This document shows positions 30,375-32,713 of a stretch of DNA of 32,713 bases, piece by piece. The position numbers were made by a program, and so were the translations under genes. The notes below the pieces were generated by a model. The model was not told the DNA's origin and searched no databases. It worked only from the letters and a program-made list of their open reading frames with translations. This DNA comes from Fimenecus sp045578245 (GTDB lineage: Bacteria; Bacillota; Clostridia; Oscillospirales; Acutalibacteraceae), in the NCBI GenBank assembly GCA_045578245.1, contig JAZNJX010000102.1, positions 1 to 32,713 on the forward strand, read 5' to 3'. How positions within the stretch are numbered: position 1 is the first letter of the stretch; each line of letters opens with the position of its first letter.

Positions 30375-31532
30375 TTATTTCTTATTTGTCACTATTGCCA
30401 CAATCTTTTCCCAAACTGTTTTTATTGTTGTAACCAAGGTGTTTTCAGTAACATCCTCATCTGGTGTTACATCATCACTTGGAAAATCTGCAGAAGGTAA
30501 TGCTTCAATAATTCTGTTTGCAATATATACATGTCCTGCTGCGTCAGGATGGCTTTCAACATATGTTGTACCTGCAGTATCAACATAAATATAACCGAAC
30601 TTTTCTTCACCTTTAATCATTGGACCGTTTCCGACCGACATAATAAAATCAACGATTGTTGTAACAACAGCAGAAGGTTCTGTTGGTTCCTCATTGATAG
30701 GTTTGCCTTCTTCACCGTTGTATCCGAAATAATTACCCTTTATACTATTGTCACTCATACCGATAACCATAAGAGTAACATCAGGATTCAAGTCATAAAT
30801 ATCCTGAATCATAATGTCCCAGTTTTTATAGAAATTACCAAGACCACTTGACAATGCCAATGGTAAAGTTGCAACCAATTCAGGAAGTGCACCTGCAGTA
30901 TGCACTAAGTCAACAAGGTCCTCAACCTTTTCCGCATCAAATGTATCTTCTGCGATAATTTTCTGTAACGCTACCATATATTTGTCAGCAACATTTTCTT
31001 TTTCAAAGATATCGGAAATTACCCAGCCAAGATATGCACCCCAGTCGTTACCACCAACACCAAGAGTGATAAGGTCAGCTTCAGCGATTGCTTTTTTATA
31101 TGCTGCTCTGAATTCCTCGCTGCCTGCATCACCAACAGTATTCAACTGAGCAGGATGGAACATATATTCATCTGCTTCGTCGAAATCATCTTCAAGCATA
31201 TAACGGATTTCAATAGTTCTGAATCCCGGCGCTGCAAATGCTGTCATTGTGTTGTCTTCAATAATTGCCTTGGTAAGCACATCAGCGTATGAACCGGGTA
31301 CTCTGCAATAAGTTGTCTCTTGATATGACTTGTTATATGCATCATCCTCGTCACAAGTAACATCACGATACCCACTTGCTACACTGTCACCAAGAAGAAC
31401 ATACTTCTTGAACTGACCTCTGTGTTCATTTACTGCATCCTGATTAAGCTCTGTTGCAGAACAAACAACTGCACTAAAGCACATCATAACAGCAAGCAAA
31501 ACAGCTAAAGACTTTGTAATAATCTTTTTCAT
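30375..31532 (-). CDS. Secreted SGNH/GDSL-family hydrolase
   Basis: 385 residues with a signal peptide (1-26, MKKIITKSLAVLL core, CSA cleavage zone). SGNH block I is VLLGDSVASGYR with the nucleophile S50; block III is GVGGNDWGAYLG near 157-168 (Gly and Asn of the oxyanion hole); block V is ESHPDAAGH with catalytic Asp and His near 330-338. The C-terminal 45 residues are acidic, then hydrophobic and lysine-ended (TIKTVWEKIVAIVTNKK). It probably deacylates a lipid or an acylated polysaccharide outside the cell; esterase substrate not determinable. GGAGGGG Shine-Dalgarno and a TTGACA-17-TATCAT promoter lie upstream. It is transcribed alone. Confidence 0.9.
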   Translation of the reverse strand: MKKIITKSLAVLLAVMMCFSAVVCSATELNQDAVNEHRGQFKKYVLLGDSVASGYRDVTCDEDDAYNKSYQETTYCRVPGSYADVLTKAIIEDNTMTAFAAPGFRTIEIRYMLEDDFDEADEYMFHPAQLNTVGDAGSEEFRAAYKKAIAEADLITLGVGGNDWGAYLGWVISDIFEKENVADKYMVALQKIIAEDTFDAEKVEDLVDLVHTAGALPELVATLPLALSSGLGNFYKNWDIMIQDIYDLNPDVTLMVIGMSDNSIKGNYFGYNGEEGKPINEEPTEPSAVVTTIVDFIMSVGNGPMIKGEEKFGYIYVDTAGTTYVESHPDAAGHVYIANRIIEALPSADFPSDDVTPDEDVTENTLVTTIKTVWEKIVAIVTNKK

Positions 31533-31569
31533 TATAACCCCTCCGTAAATGATTTATAAACCCTACTTA

Positions 31570-31598
31570 ATGATAGCACTTTGATAACATGATGTCAA
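31570..31598 (-). promoter_or_regulatory. Promoter of the SGNH hydrolase gene
   Basis: Minus strand TTGACA (31598-31593), exact 17-bp spacer, TATCAT (31575-31570). Perfect -35 and 5/6 -10, 38 bp before the ATG. Confidence 0.8.
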
Positions 31599-31603
31599 TC
31601 TTG

Positions 31604-31637
31604 CTTGTTTTTGTCAAAAATGAAAACCACTTAACAA
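31604..31637. repeat. Dispersed near-repeat, copy 1 of 2
   Basis: Starts CTTGTTTTTGTCAAAAAT, identical over 18 bp to the copy at 32480-32515, with about 70-75 percent similarity over the next 15 bp. The two copies flank the DUF1349 gene in direct orientation. Confidence 0.4.
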
Positions 31638-31649
31638 AATGGAGTTTTT

Positions 31650-32258
31650 TTATTCACCATCCGGTTGTTGACCGTTATGAGCAAGCCATTTACACTCTGT
31701 AACTTCCATATTGGTAAAGATGGCCTTAAAGGATGAATCCTCAGGACTGCAGGCATAGATACCGAATTTGATTACACCTGTGCCTTTCCACATATGGCAA
31801 ACACGCATCTGCTTAAATTTAACACCGTCCTCAGAGCACTCAATGCAGTAGTCGTCTTCTCTACGACTAAAACGGTACCACATGGATTTGATACTTGCAT
31901 CAATTTCAGTAGTTGCCCAATCGGAATATCCATTATTCGTCGCAACAGAGCCGAGATGCTGAAACTCATTATTTTCGTATTCAATAGAGCCTTTAAGCCA
32001 GTTGTCACTGTCAAGATACATTACTATTCCACACTGGTCAAAACGATGCTTGCTTTCAAATTCTGTTCTGACGGTAAAAGAGAAATATTTTTCTTCGGTC
32101 TCCATCTGTAAAACGGGAGCATTATCATTTCTGAAATGATAGTATGTTCTCTGCCACAGGTCAGTATATGGGGAAGTGATAATTTCGATTTTGTCTGCAG
32201 TGATTGTGTAATCTGCAGGCTCTCTTGTCCATTGTAATTTGTTAGTATCAAAAATCAT
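31650..32258 (-). CDS. DUF1349 (concanavalin-like beta-sandwich) protein
   Basis: 202 residues, no signal peptide or membrane segment. The text matches the DUF1349 pattern: TDLWQRTYYHFRNDNAP near 32-48, YFSFTVRTEF, the F-D-Q-C-G-I-V-M-Y-L-D strand near 74-84 and DNWLKGSIEYENNEF, then SSMWYRFSRR-like and GIYACSPEDSSFKAIFTN. The family adopts a concanavalin-A-like lectin/glucanase fold; members often bind or act on carbohydrates but few are characterised. Its enzymatic activity is unknown. Transcribed alone from a TTGTAA-17-TATAAT promoter with a GAGGTACG Shine-Dalgarno. Confidence 0.85.
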   Translation of the reverse strand: MIFDTNKLQWTREPADYTITADKIEIITSPYTDLWQRTYYHFRNDNAPVLQMETEEKYFSFTVRTEFESKHRFDQCGIVMYLDSDNWLKGSIEYENNEFQHLGSVATNNGYSDWATTEIDASIKSMWYRFSRREDDYCIECSEDGVKFKQMRVCHMWKGTGVIKFGIYACSPEDSSFKAIFTNMEVTECKWLAHNGQQPDGE

Positions 32259-32293
32259 AATCGTACCTCATTAAATCCATCTTTGTCGAACTG

Positions 32294-32322
32294 ATTATAT
32301 CACATATAAGCAATAATTACAA
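32294..32322 (-). promoter_or_regulatory. Promoter of the DUF1349 gene
   Basis: Minus strand TTGTAA (32322-32317), exact 17-bp spacer, TATAAT (32299-32294), 36 bp before the ATG at 32258. Confidence 0.75.
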
Positions 32323-32431
32323 TCGGATGCGGATGTCCCGCCATCACTTTTTTTCTATTCACTATTACTTATTATTTCCAAAAATCGACACGAATATTAG
32401 TGAAGAGTGAATAGTGAAGAGGTGAAAAAGT

Positions 32432-32468
32432 AAAATCGACGAACTTCTTGTCGAAATTCGTCGATTTT
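32432..32468 (-). terminator. Terminator of the right-edge membrane-protein gene
   Basis: AAAATCGACGAA (32432-32443) pairs perfectly with TTCGTCGATTTT (32457-32468) over 12 bp. On the minus strand the stem is followed by AC then TTTTT. It is about 70 bp past the stop codon at 32539. Between this and the DUF1349 promoter (about 32340-32430) lies AT-rich sequence with repeated TATTCACTAT / GTGAATAGTGAAGA words and no gene. Confidence 0.8.
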
Positions 32469-32479
32469 TGTGTTTACAA

Positions 32480-32515
32480 CTTGTTTTTGTCAAAAATTGA
32501 AATCACTCAAAACAG
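32480..32515. repeat. Dispersed near-repeat, copy 2 of 2
   Basis: Direct-orientation partner of 31604-31637, sharing the first 18 bp exactly (CTTGTTTTTGTCAAAAAT). Between the terminator and the right-edge partial gene. Confidence 0.4.
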
Positions 32516-32538
32516 CCCGATAAATTGGAATTTGTCAA

Positions 32539-32713
32539 TCAGAAAACACCGTTATTATATTTTTTCTGCACACAAAAAATGCAGATAAATCCGATTATTA
32601 ATCCAACAATTAATACTGCAACCGCAACCAATGTAATCTTTTCCGAATCTCCCAGCAGACTTACTATTCCGCTAAGCAAAAGTGCCGTTGAGATAACAAA
32701 CATAGCTTTTCCG
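32539..32713 (-). CDS. C-terminal end of a small membrane protein (runs off right edge)
   Basis: An open frame enters from the right edge and ends at TGA 32541-32539, giving 57 residues. It contains two hydrophobic helices, MFVISTALLLSGIVSLLG and ITLVAVAVLIVGLIIGFICIF, and a short polar tail (CVQKKYNNGVF). The layout, two closing helices and a lysine/asparagine tail, resembles DUF3784-type small membrane proteins of Clostridia, but this is only an impression because the start is missing. A perfect 12-bp stem terminator downstream supports a real gene end. Function unknown. Confidence 0.6.
   Translation of the reverse strand, partial: GKAMFVISTALLLSGIVSLLGDSEKITLVAVAVLIVGLIIGFICIFCVQKKYNNGVF

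Noticed and set aside
30375..31532. SGNH hydrolase as a lipoprotein because of the Cys near residue 24
   Set aside because: The residues around C24 (AVVCSA) do not give a convincing lipobox; ordinary signal peptidase cleavage after CSA is as likely.
32340..32430. TATTCACTAT / GTGAATAGTGAAGA words as a possible attachment site or regulatory array
   Set aside because: They are degenerate, not evenly spaced, and low in complexity; no integrase or regulated gene is next to them.

Overview
The window reads as chromosomal DNA of an AT-rich, Gram-positive, probably anaerobic and gut-dwelling member of the Clostridia, most like the Oscillospiraceae/Ruminococcus group. The support is the set of families: rubredoxin, dockerin type I repeats joined to a DUF4474-like domain, a PdaB-like deacetylase of the kind found in spore-formers, GPH sugar symporters, GH13 and GH51 glycosidases, an LCP cell-wall protein and a butyrate/4-hydroxybutyrate-type CoA-transferase. 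Shine-Dalgarno sequences are strong (AAGGAG, GGAGG) and many sigma-A-like promoters have 17-bp spacers. I see no rRNA, tRNA, CRISPR array, integrase, transposase or prophage gene. No gap without a gene exceeds 300 bp.

Layout. 1-2000 (minus): the N-terminal part of a GH13 alpha-glucosidase running off the left edge, a 52-residue rubredoxin, an 86-bp palindromic repeat, and a membrane-anchored endonuclease/exonuclease/phosphatase-fold protein. 2114-6063 (plus): a tight trkA-trkH-alr operon. 6104-8125 (minus): ktrB-ktrA, converging on it across a shared hairpin terminator, so two different potassium-uptake systems sit tail to tail. 8273-9500 (minus): a small multidrug-export family membrane protein overlapping a Nudix hydrolase that carries an extra N-terminal pyrophosphatase-like domain. 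9713-14929 (plus): LCP protein, GH51 arabinofuranosidase, zinc-ribbon membrane protein, PdaB-like deacetylase and an orotate-phosphoribosyltransferase-like protein.

15014-25378 is all minus: a secreted dockerin/DUF4474 protein with six cysteine repeats; a GPH symporter followed by a small HExxH membrane protein; putP, glyS and a diacylglycerol-kinase-family gene; and a CoA-transferase with a stand-alone 2-oxoacid-dehydrogenase-type acyltransferase, behind a consensus promoter with a 30-bp dyad operator at the start of the transcript. 25641-28030 (plus) is a second GPH symporter with a secreted alpha/beta hydrolase. 28079-29392 (minus) is a conserved small unknown plus a secreted EndA-type nuclease. 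Then come a divergent radical-SAM/SPASM protein (plus), a secreted SGNH hydrolase (minus), a DUF1349 protein (minus) and the tail of a membrane protein at the right edge (minus).

Taken together the genes describe a saccharolytic cell. Sugars or glycosides enter through GPH symporters and are cut in the cytoplasm by GH13 and GH51 enzymes. CoA-linked fermentation is suggested by the CoA-transferase. Envelope maintenance is served by LCP, deacetylase, alanine racemase and lipid-kinase functions, and K+ homeostasis by the paired Trk and Ktr systems. The items most worth a second look are the pyrophosphatase-like/Nudix fusion, the CoA-transferase/acyltransferase unit with its TetR-style operator, the dockerin-DUF4474-cysteine-repeat protein, and the hairpin that places a terminator, a Shine-Dalgarno and a -10-like box within 32 bp in front of the deacetylase. 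I did not find a clear defence island or other obviously new multi-gene system. Family names are assigned by reading motifs and from memory; no database search was possible.
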